In this document: positions 49,101-60,190 of the stretch, piece after piece
Layout: each line of letters begins with the position of its first letter
Numbering within the stretch: the stretch's first letter is position 1
Assembly: GCF_932526225.1 (NCBI RefSeq)
Contig: NC_064042.1
Location: forward strand, 4,139,001 to 4,203,000
DNA length: 64,000 nucleotides
From: Nematostella vectensis
Lineage: Eukaryota; Cnidaria; Anthozoa; Actiniaria; Edwardsiidae
Direction: 5' to 3'
Program-made: the position numbers and the translations under genes
Notes under the pieces: model-generated
What the model was told of the DNA's origin: nothing
The model's input: the letters and a program-made list of their open reading frames with translations, nothing else
Database searches by the model: none

Positions 49101-50893
49101 TGCTCCCGCCGTGGTAGCCCCTTGGTCCCGTGGCCTTGTGGTGCGGGGAAATCAGAGCCCCATCGACTTGACCCTTATACTGGGCCAGTGAATAGAGCGC
49201 GGGCAGCACGGATGTCATAATTCTTGTTTTATGGACGTTTTGACAAAAGAGAGACTGAGCAGTCAAATGATTCGGATTTTAGTCCCTCAGCTATAGATTC
49301 AAGATTAATAGATTAGAATTTTAAGTCATAAAGGTTATTTACGCCGCTTTTATAATGAGCCGATACTTTGCAAAATCTCGATAAACCAATATTATTCGGT
49401 CCATCTCTTGTCTGCTTGTCACCTAGACTATTATCAATCAAACCGCGAATGTAGAATAGCTTTTAATATATTTCACGGCAACAATTTGGAGCGGCTAAAG
49501 AGAGGCGTATGTAATTGGCCTCTGCAGACGGAACAAAATACAACGGAACTACTTTTTGATTCCTAATAACAGACCGATCAAAAAGAGAACCATATCCTTT
49601 TATTTGATATATGTTTGACATCCTAAAACGCTCTTTTAGATGATTCAACCTTGAAGGCATTTCCGGCATGTTTGTTCTTATCATGTTCTTATCATTGACA
49701 GTGCCGGAAACAGATTCTACCTGGGGAACTCCATGTTACGAAATGCAAACAGTACTTAATTACCTTTGATTAAAAGCATTATTCATAAAGTGCTTTTCAT
49801 GACGGTAAATATAAAAGTCTCTCAGGACTACAAAAGACGAAAAAAAAAAATAAATCACGCAACATTAAAGCTTTTGTTTACCCACCTCCGGTTGTTGCCA
49901 TTTCTCGGGTTGTTGCCGTTTCTCGAGCCACATCTATTTCTGTGAAACCGATAAAATCACTGAAAATATTTATATTAAACGCCACGACTCATTACATAAA
50001 CGCAAACATGAGTAAACAAAGATAAGTCAAATACCAATATCTTCAGCAACAAAATCGCCTCCCAAAGTTTTTGGTTTTGGGCGTCGCTTCCCACCATCTA
50101 AAGTCGCCTTCCGTTGTTCTTCAAACGGGTCTATGTACTCGTGCTTCCTTATACTATTCAAGAAAGCTTTACTATCTGTAAGTGCAAAAACAGCATTTAA
50201 AAAAGCTTTGTTATCTGAAAGTATAACAGCAATGTGTTCTTGTTTTGTATTAACTTTTAACCAAGGAGTACAACTCATGCCAATCTAATCGTCTCAAGCA
50301 ATAAAATACAGTATTTCATACAACTATATTATACTACTCGATTAAAATCAATCAAGGAGCGCCAAGTCTCGCCTCTGTCGCAACTGTGGAATTTAGTGAT
50401 AACAGCTAAGCACCACATGGTGATTTTTTTAGGTGATTCTGAAAATAATTATAAGGGGCAAACAAGCATAAAACCGAGGCCAATGTCTGTAAAATCCGAA
50501 TTGTATGGTTGTTAACTCTTATATTCCAAATTCACACTCGGGTGATCAGCGCCGAGTTCTTCGGGCAGACCAGAATTTCAAGTTTAACTGTCATTTATCG
50601 CGTTCGTTGAGGGTTAGATATGTTCGATTGCAAATCATTAATACGTCCAGGCAATTTTAATGCAACATGTATAATGGGAAGTTATTATTAAGAGACTTAC
50701 CATGAAGTTTTAAAACTTTGGCGCGGGCCATTTCTTGCTTGGGATCCCACACAGCATTGTAGGTTGAACCCTCGATTACTCCCTCCGGTATATCCTCGGT
50801 ACATATATTTTTCGTATATATCACCTTCCAACACTCGGGCTCTGGATCGCCTATCCATTTAACCAATGCAAATGCTGGAAAACGAGATGCCAT
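45995..50893 (-). CDS. Transposon second gene: BEN-domain protein, 12 exons
   Basis: The exons, in transcription order, are 50893-50701, 50175-50035, 49939-49886, 48795-48730, 48599-48481, 48189-48144, 48061-48027, 47810-47777, 47595-47452, 47097-47015, 46534-46333 and 46182-45995. They join with matching phases to 1,305 bases, that is 434 residues plus TGA. The N-terminus (FALVKWIG...) resembles the small chromatin-reader-like module found before BEN domains in related transposon proteins. A Lys/Ser-rich middle follows, then a coiled-coil segment (ELSELKEKYGALEARF), then a BEN domain (GSGVFLSRTALALC, ATRLLKAFFSEEE) and an acidic C-terminus (DDDDDDYDADE). BEN domains bind DNA or chromatin; a role in targeting or regulating the transposase is inference. 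The start at 50893 is the first Met before the conserved block. Confidence 0.78.
46333..46534 (-). CDS. BEN gene exon 11 (BEN domain core)
   Basis: 202 bp, phase 0 in and 1 out, GTGAGA donor; holds the BEN core marks listed for the gene. Confidence 0.82.
47015..47097 (-). CDS. BEN gene exon 10
   Basis: 83 bp; encodes NELRVPNVQVNDGRVGVMSE, a linker before BEN. An imperfect direct repeat (GATCTCTATATCATCAGAAA, about 60 bp) lies just upstream at 47120-47220. Confidence 0.75.
47452..47595 (-). CDS. BEN gene exon 9 (coiled coil)
   Basis: 144 bp; LCPNPMCVSTRDELSELKEK then ALEARFRRLSRS, with heptad-like leucines. Confidence 0.8.
47777..47810 (-). CDS. BEN gene exon 8 (micro-exon)
   Basis: 34 bp between AG and GTAAGT; GVTRDKPAHTQ. 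Support is phase continuity. Confidence 0.65.
48027..48061 (-). CDS. BEN gene exon 7 (micro-exon)
   Basis: 35 bp between CACAG and GTTGGT; CELNQSEQIVQ. Weak donor. Confidence 0.58.
48144..48189 (-). CDS. BEN gene exon 6 (micro-exon)
   Basis: 46 bp between TATAG and GTAAGG; DISIVAINERSTQRA. Confidence 0.62.
48481..48599 (-). CDS. BEN gene exon 5
   Basis: 119 bp; SNAPVKKKKSSKKSSK, a probable nuclear localisation segment, then ATTVTGTVESC. Confidence 0.72.
48730..48795 (-). CDS. BEN gene exon 4
   Basis: 66 bp; EEEKKKTKKRTSDKASS, strongly charged. Confidence 0.65.
48800..49881. other. Large intron of the BEN gene, no exon seen
   Basis: Short open frames are present but none fits the phases of the flanking exons. 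Confidence 0.45.
49886..49939 (-). CDS. BEN gene exon 3
   Basis: 54 bp; EIDVARETATTREMATTG. The donor GTGGGT is chosen over GTAAAC four bases later because only it keeps the reading frame. Confidence 0.6.
50035..50175 (-). CDS. BEN gene exon 2, with an alternative in-frame acceptor
   Basis: 141 bp; DSKAFLNSIRKHEYIDPFEE. A second acceptor at 50214 would add 13 codons in frame (NKAFLNAVFALT), a near duplicate of its beginning. Confidence 0.7.
50701..50893 (-). CDS. BEN gene exon 1
   Basis: 193 bp; ATG at 50893, FALVKWIGDPEPECWKV, then GSTYNAVWDP and ARAKVLKLH; donor GTAAGT. It lies 246 bases from the divergent transposase start. Confidence 0.78.
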
Positions 50894-51139
50894 TTGTAGT
50901 TGAAAATGTCGGTCGGGTGATCGACTATTTAAAAGTTCGAGTAGGAAAAACGGATGCGACAAAGGCTAGTTATTAACCAGATCGTGCTCGAAATAGACGT
51001 GACCATCACAAAATAAAACAAAACTGACCAATCAGGTCGAAACTGCCAAGATTGATTGATACCGTAGGCCAGAGATAATGGCCTGAACAAACAACTGAAA
51101 ACTAGACGGAATTACTTTCATGTTACAGGCAAAAACAAC
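50894..51139. promoter_or_regulatory. Divergent promoter region between BEN gene and transposase gene
   Basis: 246 bases separate two start codons that point away from each other, so a shared bidirectional promoter is likely. A TACAG at 51124-51128 just before the transposase ATG could be an acceptor of a 5' UTR intron. No TATA box is certain. Confidence 0.45.
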
Positions 51140-54019
51140 ATGGATGGTCGAAAGAATAGAAAAAAGCAAGGACGGTACTGTCAGTATTATAACACAATTA
51201 CTTCGCCATCCAAGATCCCCAGGACAACCCGAACAAAAAGCAAGTTTGCAGATTCTCATCCTAACGAAAATGATAACTTATTGGATTTAGAAACAGAAGA
51301 TAAGATAGACGATACTCTCGCGGGAACTTCTAGTTTAACGACGGAGGATATAATAGCCGAATACCCTGATGACGTCCTATCCGAAAGCGAAGATAATTTT
51401 GTAGCTGATTGTACTGCATGCGAGACCACTTGTAATTCCGACACTGTTCACACTAGCAGAAATTTTGAAAACCGAGCGGAGATATATGAATATTTGGATA
51501 ACGAAGACTGGGAGAAACTTGCAGACGTCGTTTTTGACTCGGAAACTGAAATTAACAATGAACATGGAAGTAAAGACGAGAACGAAGAACAAGAAGACTT
51601 TATTGAGCTGGATGACTCTTCAATTGAAAGTGACGGGGCAGATTTAGACCTGATGACTGCACAAGAGCAGGATCCGCCAATTTATTCTGGTAGTTTGCTA
51701 ACAGTGACCATGCATCTAGCAGCTATAATGACATTTGCGATGGCAGAGAGCCTTACTGCTTCCGCGATTTCCCATCTGTTAATACTTATCTCCCTTCACT
51801 GCCCGGTACCTAATAGATGCATGAAAACACTTCACACACTCTGGAATCACCTAGGCTCCATGAGTGCCCCCATAGAGTGGCACTATTTTTGTACAAGGTG
51901 CAATCGATACTTGGGAAAAACTAAGCCAATCGCAACGCAAAATTGCGTGCACTGCAAAAAGAGCTTCGCCCCTGGAAAAAGTAAGACATGGGATACGTTT
52001 ATAGTATTTCCAATTATCACACAGCTGTCATGCATGCTTAAAGACAGTTCGTTTGTAGAAGCTCTTACGTCCTACCGATTCCACCACGAGGAAGACAAAA
52101 GAAGGCGGAACTGCCCAGAAAACATCGAGGATATAATTGACGGCGAAAATTATCAATTATTTTTTAAAGAACATGGTTTTTTGAGAAATCCAAACAATTT
52201 TGCTATTCAGCTAAACACGGACGGTGTGGCATTGTTTAAAAGCTCCAGCTATGCTATATGGCCGGTTTACATGGTTATATGTGATTTGCCTCCGCGTATG
52301 AGGTATTCAAGAAAGTATCGCCTTTTTGCAGGCCTTTGGTTCGGGAACACGAAACCTCTCTTTTCAGTTTTTCTGCATCCTTTTAAGGACATGTTTCAAA
52401 CACTTTATAATGACGGATTTACCTTAAATCTAAATGGTTCTGATATAACTTGGCGAGCTATTGTAATAAGCACTACAATGGATGCTCCTGCAAAATGCCT
52501 CTTCATGTGTATGAAGCAATTTAATGGTGAATGTGGTTGCCCATATTGCAAGGCAAAAGGGCAAAACGTAAGGACAGAGAAAAAAGGCAACTGTCGCATT
52601 TTCCCTTACGTTAAAATGCCAGACCGGAAAGAATTATCTCCATTAAGAACACACAGCGAGTTTTTGAGAGATGCAAAGAGCGCTGCGCAGTCTCCGAGTA
52701 AAGCTACTACTGTAGATGGCGTGAAAGGTATAAGCATGGCATTTGGATTTCCAGGTTTTAATATTGTCAAAGGAATGGCAATTGATTATATGCACGCTGT
52801 TTTGTTAGGAGTAATGAAACAATTACTGTGCTACTGGTTCGACAAGAAACACAAGAAATGTTCTTGGTATTGTGGAAATAGCGTCAAAGCATGTGACGAA
52901 CGGCGTGAGAGGATAAAACCGCCAAACTACGTCAGCAGGATACCAAGAAGTGTTGAGGAACGGTCGCATTACAAAGCGTCTGAGTTACGAACCTGGCTAC
53001 TTTATTATTCCTTGCCTGTAATGCAGGGTATTTTGCCAAATGAACACTATCAGCACTTAATGCTTTTTGTGTGTGGTGTTTATATGTTGCTTAAAGAGTC
53101 AATTTCTCCAATGGAGATAAACAAGGCTAATCAGCTATTGGAACATTTTTGTCTTCGAGCTCAAGGACTCTACGATGACAGATTTATGACTTTTAATCTT
53201 CATCAGCTTTTACATCTTGCTGATTCTGTTAGATTCAACGGCCCTCTTTTCAGTAATTCTTGTTTTTTCTACGAGGACTTAAATGGAGACTTAAGAAGCC
53301 TCTTTCATGGTTCACAAAATGTTGAGGGCCAAATTGTTAGAGCTGTTTCCATTTTACAACATTTACCAGAAATGATTGAAAATGTGACGGATTTAAACGT
53401 AAAACACTTTTGTCAGTCATTAACTCAAAAACGAAGGGTTGGGCATGTGAGCGAGGAAATTGATGAGAATCTAAAGCTTCAGGTACTGGGATCTCTTAAA
53501 CCTGATATCATCAGCGCTCTCCAGGAAGTTGAACAACTACAAATAATTGCTGGAAATGTGGCAATATTCGACATAATCTACAAATGTTTTTACCGATTAA
53601 AACGTGGCGATAACATTATCCACAGTGCAGGATACACCCGAGTAACAAAACGAAATTCGACTGTTGTACAGTTTACAAAGCCTGATGATGATGAGATGGC
53701 TTATGGGTCCGTCCTCTATTTTGTCAAGTACAAAAAGCCCTGCCGAAGCTCTACCTGCGAGGTGGTTTGCCAGTGTACTGAGCATGGTTATGTAGCTATG
53801 ATAGAGGAATATGAAATACTGCACTCTAAACACTTATCCAGCTCAGACTTGAGAGGACCAAAAGCAGAAGTCAGGCATCTGATTCCCATGAACAGGAAAC
53901 CGTTAGGCATTGTTTGCGTACCTGTTCATACACTAATTCAGACATGTTTTTTTATTGACACTGGTAATGACAATTGTTTTTTTCTTGGGATACCTCCCAA
54001 TAGGATTGAGCGAGAATGA
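51140..54019 (+). CDS. En/Spm (CACTA)-type transposase, 959 residues
   Basis: A single uninterrupted frame from ATG at 51140 (context AACAACATGG) to TGA at 54017. After an acidic N-terminal 200 residues comes a zinc-binding cluster (CTRC...CVHC, residues about 250-275). Next is LNTDG (about 358), matching the first catalytic Asp region of Tnp2-like transposases. Then come GCPYC (about 464) and DYMHAVLLG (about 548), matching the second conserved Asp. ERSHYKASELRTWLLYY and a C-terminal region follow. Known for the family: a DDE/D nuclease that excises and inserts the element. The third acidic residue cannot be named from motifs alone. The lack of stops or frameshifts over 2.9 kb suggests recent activity. 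Confidence 0.88.
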   Translation: MDGRKNRKKQGRYCQYYNTITSPSKIPRTTRTKSKFADSHPNENDNLLDLETEDKIDDTLAGTSSLTTEDIIAEYPDDVLSESEDNFVADCTACETTCNSDTVHTSRNFENRAEIYEYLDNEDWEKLADVVFDSETEINNEHGSKDENEEQEDFIELDDSSIESDGADLDLMTAQEQDPPIYSGSLLTVTMHLAAIMTFAMAESLTASAISHLLILISLHCPVPNRCMKTLHTLWNHLGSMSAPIEWHYFCTRCNRYLGKTKPIATQNCVHCKKSFAPGKSKTWDTFIVFPIITQLSCMLKDSSFVEALTSYRFHHEEDKRRRNCPENIEDIIDGENYQLFFKEHGFLRNPNNFAIQLNTDGVALFKSSSYAIWPVYMVICDLPPRMRYSRKYRLFAGLWFGNTKPLFSVFLHPFKDMFQTLYNDGFTLNLNGSDITWRAIVISTTMDAPAKCLFMCMKQFNGECGCPYCKAKGQNVRTEKKGNCRIFPYVKMPDRKELSPLRTHSEFLRDAKSAAQSPSKATTVDGVKGISMAFGFPGFNIVKGMAIDYMHAVLLGVMKQLLCYWFDKKHKKCSWYCGNSVKACDERRERIKPPNYVSRIPRSVEERSHYKASELRTWLLYYSLPVMQGILPNEHYQHLMLFVCGVYMLLKESISPMEINKANQLLEHFCLRAQGLYDDRFMTFNLHQLLHLADSVRFNGPLFSNSCFFYEDLNGDLRSLFHGSQNVEGQIVRAVSILQHLPEMIENVTDLNVKHFCQSLTQKRRVGHVSEEIDENLKLQVLGSLKPDIISALQEVEQLQIIAGNVAIFDIIYKCFYRLKRGDNIIHSAGYTRVTKRNSTVVQFTKPDDDEMAYGSVLYFVKYKKPCRSSTCEVVCQCTEHGYVAMIEEYEILHSKHLSSSDLRGPKAEVRHLIPMNRKPLGIVCVPVHTLIQTCFFIDTGNDNCFFLGIPPNRIERE

Positions 54020-54279
54020 GAAATTTTTTTTCCCGCAAAGACAATATAGAGTGAGAATCACAATGTAAATTTACCTTATATAATTAATCCTAATTCCAAA
54101 CTGCACCCAAAATTAAATATCATTAGAAATATACCGTATTACTTATCACTGGTACTTTTCATAATTGTTTTTACAGATTTTTTATGTAGTTAATTAATTA
54201 TTTATTTATAAATAATTTTTTTGTGATTTCAAGAATAATGACCCATTACCATTAATATTATTTTTATTATTAGTTCATA
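54020..54279. other. Transposon interior, 3' of transposase
   Basis: AT-rich, probable 3' UTR of the transposase gene; no gene. Confidence 0.45.
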
Positions 54280-55036
54280 CAATGGGTATGTGAATAGGTT
54301 AAAGTATTTTTGAATACGAAATTAATAGAAGAGCCCTGAATGAAGGTATGCTTTTTTGAAAGTATAGGTATGTAAAGGCATGCATTTTTTCAATACCAAA
54401 TACAGCAATGAGATTGGTGTGTTTTTGGTATGTTAGAATGGGTATGTAAATAGTATGTATTTTCACATACCAAATACATAGATGGCCTAATACTGCCATT
54501 TTTTTGGGTATAAAAGTATAGGTATGTGAAAGATATGTTTTTTTACATACCAAATACATAGATCAACGGCAAATGTTTGGGATGAAAGAATGGGTATATA
54601 TTAGGTATGTATTTTTACATACCAAATACATAGATATGGATTAAAGAGAGCGGTATGTTTTTGGTATGTAAGAATGGATATGTAATTGATATGTATTTTT
54701 ACATACCAAATACACAGACGTCTAAAAGAGAAGGGGTATGTTTTTGGTGTGTAAGGACAGATATATAAAAGGTATGTATTTTTACATACCAAATACATAG
54801 AAGTGCATTGGATAGGATTGGTATGTTTTTGGTATGTAAGTGTGGGTGAATAAAAGGCATGTATTTTTACATACCAAATACATAGATGGCTAAAAGAAAA
54901 GGGTATGTTTAGGGTATGTTAGTATAGGTATGTAAAAGGTATGTATTTTTTTACATACCCAATACATATCCAGTACAAAAAAGACATGCCTTTTACATAC
55001 AGGTTACATACCAAATACATACTTTTCATTTTGTGT
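54280..55036. repeat. Right subterminal repeat array
   Basis: Tandem units of roughly 60-65 bases carry TTTTACATACCAAATACATA and GGTATGT(A/T)TTTGGTATGTAAG-type sequence (core GGTATGTTTTTGGTATGT). They mirror the left array. Confidence 0.85.
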
Positions 55037-55041
55037 GGGTC

Positions 55042-55367
55042 TGCTTCAACGATGGCGAGAACGCTACACTGACATGGAGAGTGACTCTGAATTCGGGGGA
55101 AGAAGCTGGAGATGTGACTATTTGGCAGCAGCCTGTACCGGATGGACCATTAAGTCAGATGTATTCTTCAACTTCAGGAAAGACATTAGCGTTCAGTGAT
55201 CGAGTAATGTCGGCATCGTACTCGGGTTCATCTCCTGTGTATGATGTGGTGTTTACACTGAAAGTAACAACAGCGCGGATGGATTCGGAACCAAACACAG
55301 TGTCGTGTGATTTGAAAGAACCACCTCACCGGGCAGCCTGCGTCAGACAATATTCTCAAAGTGCAGG
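55042..55367 (+). pseudogene. Plus-strand NT exon, right part
   Basis: Resumes at the TC duplication (TGCTTCAACGATGGCGAGAA), keeps FSDRVMSASYSG, then is frameshifted by 1-bp and 4-bp deletions. The donor GTAAGG at 55368 is intact. Confidence 0.85.
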
Positions 55368-58300
55368 GTAAGGAAAAAAAAGCTTCATAGAAGTTAAGTT
55401 GAACTGCAATAAGGCATAACAATATATATATGGCCAATGTGTCAGATTAGCTAAGTGTCTAACGTAAAATAGAAAATTAGGCTTATGAACTAAACTTAAA
55501 ATCTAGTTCACAATCAGTAATTATATTTTATTAAAGGAGAGTACTTCTATTATATAGTATAAACGTATAGCAACCATGTTTATGTGTCAGGTGTGATTTT
55601 GTTGTTCTGTGGACTTTTTTCGGATTCGTAATGCTTCAAGTATTTCTCACAGCAGGGTGTCAACTCCTAGCTGCATAATAAATTTGAAACCGTTCTTTTG
55701 AGAATCCCAATATTAGTATTTTGAGCGCTGGTGATAAATATTTGGTGCAACAGGTCGTTGTCGTATGATTTTGTATTGTCATGTACCGTTTAAGTTATAT
55801 AGATCCTATTTGGGGATTATTTATTATGTCGAGGCGGAAGTTTTTCAATCACCAGTGATTGTCTACGAAATATGTAAAGTGTGAGTGCTTCTGGAGATTT
55901 TGCATATTTAGATAATACATTCAGTTTAATTTAACCTTAGTTAGTGAAATTGAAACATATGTTAGCAGAGCAATAAATAACCCATGATGTTCTTATGATA
56001 AAGTTACTTAATCTCCAAATTTTCTAAATCTGACTGCAAAAATATAAATATACTTTACCCAGCACCTTTCTGTTGTTAGGACTTCATATTATGCTGTTTG
56101 TTTGCTTCAGTTTTTAATAGGCATTTCCACTGTTTTGGAAGTCAACAATTGCTTGTTCTATATAAAAGTATAATTTCTGTCAAAACGAAGCTTTAAATTT
56201 ATTTATTTTTTGTCACATATTGACATTGGAAAAAATACACAAGTTCTAAAAACTTCAATTATGATACACTAAAGGGTAGATAGATGTTATTTTCAAGTTT
56301 TATAGTGTGAAGTTTTGGAGTTTAAAGTCCATATAACCTTTCAGAGTTGATAGACTTTGTCAATTCTTTATATTTTTATCTTCCGAATGGTATGTGGTTC
56401 TTATGTACCCAATAAAACACGCGTTCGCCCGAATATCTCAAATCTCTAATATTGAGGTACTTTGGTCAACCTTCGGAAAAAAGGCCGTAAACTGAAAGGC
56501 CCGGGTCCAGTTATTTGTGATGTAGATCGAGATGTCAACCATAAAAAAACATATGCGCGTGCTAAACCGGTTCCCATCTTCATGTCTTCTTAGTGCTGAA
56601 GAACGTTGTGTGGTTACAACTTTTACCGTCATCTTTATATCTCAACCTGGTAGTCAAATGATTATTTAACTTCAGGAAACAAATCTGCAAAATTTAGCAG
56701 ATATTTTTTAGTCTTTGAATTGTTTTTGCATTGTGCGTGCGCTGCATTCGCAATCAAGAATGGCGACATTCTCACGAGCGCCCGCTGTTTTTGAAACCTA
56801 CAACAAAACGATATTTTTTTTTTCGCATACAATTCTCGACTTTAAATTATTCTTCGCTTTATTGTGGGTAGCATTGCAATAGGAAACAATTCGCCAATAT
56901 TTTGTGGTATTGCCGTCTCCAAATTTTAACGGATTTAAGGAAAATACGTTGTTTCAGATTTTCCCGCCAAAACTTGGAATTATTCACTCGATTCAATCTC
57001 CTTTCGCGAGGCCAGGAAAATTTTCAAAGATCTGTAGAAATTTAAAAGTTAAATCAAATTCAATTCCCTTTTCAGAATTTGAAAGTTTTTCTATGCTTTG
57101 TTTTGGCTAGATTGATATAAGTGAAAGGTTTTAAGAACTTTAAAGAATGGATTTGAAATATAGCTAATGTGTAACAACAACAATTTCATACTCTGCTTTC
57201 TGCTTATCTTTTAGTATTTTCCCTATTTTCCTTTTTTTCTTATTTTAAGTTTGTGCTTTGTGTTTGTGCAATGTATGTCTGTACTTTACAATATGTTATG
57301 TGTAGACACTCAACAATGCGTATTAGGGACCTTAAGCAATGACAACGGCAAGGTGGACGATGACGGCAGGAAACAATGTGATTTGATTTAGATTTAGAAT
57401 TCAATAGCAGCACGTGAAAATGCATTCTGTCTGATAGATTTCAGCTGTTTTCCATAAAACCACGATGTGAAAACTCCAACTTTCACGGTCAATTGAGTAC
57501 GCGGAGGTTTGCACTGTCTCTGACTATAATGTTTTGCAAATTAATTTATTATTGATCGCCAAGCGCGAACACATCTTTTTCGATCGCGTTGTCCTACCCG
57601 TCGTTATCGTCCTTGCTTAAGGTCCCTATTGTTGATTTAGAATTGTTGTAAAGGTTGTAAATGGGTAACACATAGCGTCAACTCACTCGTATTAGGCGGG
57701 TGTCTCAAGATTTTGGACCTCATCACTAGGCAGGTCAGATGAGACAAAATCAAGCTGTCTAAATCGGCCTTAAGCAATTCCTGTCTCTGGGCCAGCCTTG
57801 TTACCATAGATGTCAACCTAACTTGGATAGAAATCTTGTGAAGTCGGGTGAAATACAGTAAATATGTGCAAATACCCAATAGAGCCAATGCGGGTGAACA
57901 CAGAGAATGTATGAACGTTTTTACAAAAATTTAGTCTTTGACATTGTCTTAGCCCTGAATTACACGCTACGACTTTCGTGGTCGAGCATCGTATTAGCAG
58001 AGTCGCAGCCTGATTTTCAAGTTGTAGGAGTGTTGCATGCAACTAAATCATTCTTTGTAAATCAGTCTTTACTTCTCCTTGCCTGTTAGCTAATATGATC
58101 TACATAGCATAAAAAAGAACTAACATATAACAAATATTCACGTATTACATACTACAGTAGGTTCCAGGCACCTTTTCTTTATAAATCCTTTGAAACTGCA
58201 GAGAACTTCACATATGAGAGGCTTTGTAAACAAGCTTTTCACCATTGCATTTATTGTGCTCCCCAACATACAACATATGTTTTATATAAAATTGCTTGGC

Positions 58301-60190
58301 ATATAAGACTAATTTGGGCCATTGTATCAATCAAATGCACTGTAGAAAATAACCAACTTAGTGTCATTAAGGAAAATTGATTTTAAATAAATGATTGAAT
58401 AAATGATCTGGTTGTCCAAGCCCTAATTTGAAATTTCTTTAAAAAGGTCTAGCAGCTTGTCTGCAAAAAAAATCCATAACCTGTGTGTTACTTACTTTGT
58501 CCATAGAATACAGTATTAATGCTGGTGCACACGCTATGCTGTATGCCAGCATGTTAGATTTTAACCCATCAATGGTTAATAGCAGTGTTTGCTTTGTCAA
58601 TTATTTGGTATCATTTCAATAATATACACAAGTACTGTATGTGTAAAGTTATATGAGAAATATTTGATTGTCACATTAAAGCCTATTTAAAAGCCTATTA
58701 GAATATTTGTAGCAAACTGAGATCAGATTTCTTTTTAAATTCAAATGGTGTGTGTTTAAACAAGACTAATCACGCCCACCTCATCGTGCTGCCATTATTT
58801 GCTCTGCTCGAGTCACACAAAGCATATCCATTTCCATCGGCAAATTCAAGCAAGTAACCGATATATTTTTAATGAAATATTGTTAATAACATGTAAGACT
58901 TCATTCGTAGATTGATATTTCATAGTTTTCCTGCTTATGAACTGTTGTATTTTAATTAATAAATAATAACAAAGGAGTGGTTGATCGACATTATTTAAGG
59001 GATTTCACATACATACGTACATACAGTACAAGAAATTAAATTTGCAGGTTCCAATTAAAGTCTGTTTATTTCAGTGATCTCATTATGTGTCCATCTGAAT
59101 GCCATAATGACTACAATATAGCTTCTGTGTCTCAGCAAAGCTAGATATTACAGGACACAAATGTTATTTCTTGAATGGTGAACAGCAAACAAATATTCAA
59201 TGATTGACATGTGCTGTCTGCACTGCAAGTTGACACAATTGTAACACAAGTGGATAGAATTTCGAATTCAAATGCAGGTGCAAATGCATTCTTTTATCTA
59301 TATGTGCAACATTTTAATTAAGTAAAAAAAATAGACTCCTGCTTTTTCGATTTCAATTTGGTCAGTTTTAGAAAAGGTTTTGTCAAGAATGACATACATT
59401 CTAAACAAATACTGTAATGGGGCAACTACAGTGTGATATGTACAGTATACGATAGAGTGACAGATAAGAAAATGTGCCCCCGCCCCTCAATGTTTTAAAC
59501 ATTTATAAGGATTAGGATTTATATTACCAGTGTAGGTGGTTGTGCCCCAATATTTTCTTATTGTTTGACTCTTTCGTGCCCCCAAATATTTTGAGGCCTG
59601 CAACAGCACTGTATCACAAATGCTCTGTGGTACATAAATCAGGTTTTTATGCTGAAGGTTAAATGATAAAGGTTTAATGTAAAATTAATCGGACTAGCAG
59701 ATAAAACCTATTGGGGCTAGTACTCCGCAAAGAGGCAGTTTCTGATTACTGACTTTTACCAAGAAAGTAGAAACAATGAATGACCCTCAAATGTCACTGC
59801 AAAGCTTAAGTAGAGTTCACAGGTTACTAAAAAAAAACTTCAGAGAAGCAGTAAAAAAAATGAGGTGATGCGCATTGGCATGGGTTAAATCAGGGAAATA
59901 AATCAAGACAAGGTTGAAATGGTATCGTTGCACCTGTGTAAAAACAAAGTAATTAAAAACAGAACATTTTATTTTGAATAAGCCCTGGTAAATGATCTAT
60001 GTATTTCAGTCGGTTGCTGAACTTAGGCTAGGGTAACCCAAAGAAGTTGAATCTTATTTGGCCAAACAACAGACAACATTTCGTGAAAAGAACATATGTT
60101 ATGTTTCTCTGATTAATGTAGATCTGTATTCTGCTAAATCTATGTCTGCTTTCTGTAAAGATCAAAATATGCCTTTGTTTTTCTCTCCAG
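55368..60190. other. Intron of plus-strand copy, no exon seen
   Basis: 4.8 kb of AT-rich sequence with one MITE (57325-57627). I looked for Ig-type exons on both strands and saw none. Confidence 0.5.
57325..57627. mobile_element. MITE with AGGGACCTTAAGCAA inverted ends
   Basis: About 303 bp; the left end AGGGACCTTAAGCAA and the right end as its reverse complement; ATT on both sides (57322-57324 and 57628-57630) as a 3-bp target duplication. No coding content. Confidence 0.78.

Larger units (their letters stand above)
44663..55039. mobile_element. En/Spm (CACTA)-like DNA transposon, two genes, about 10.4 kb
   Basis: The element interrupts the NT exon of the plus-strand copy. Removing it and one copy of TC (44661-44662 and 55040-55041) restores continuity with intact NT exons. 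Its ends are imperfect inverted repeats: CCCATGCAGAAAT...AGTATGTA at left, and CCCACACAAAAT...AGTATGTA as reverse complement at right. Dense TATGTAA/TTACATACC subterminal repeats follow on both sides. Inside are a minus-strand BEN-domain gene and a divergent plus-strand transposase gene. Known for the group: the transposase cuts and pastes the element and recognises subterminal motifs. Both genes are open, so it may be autonomous; that is inference. Confidence 0.88.
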
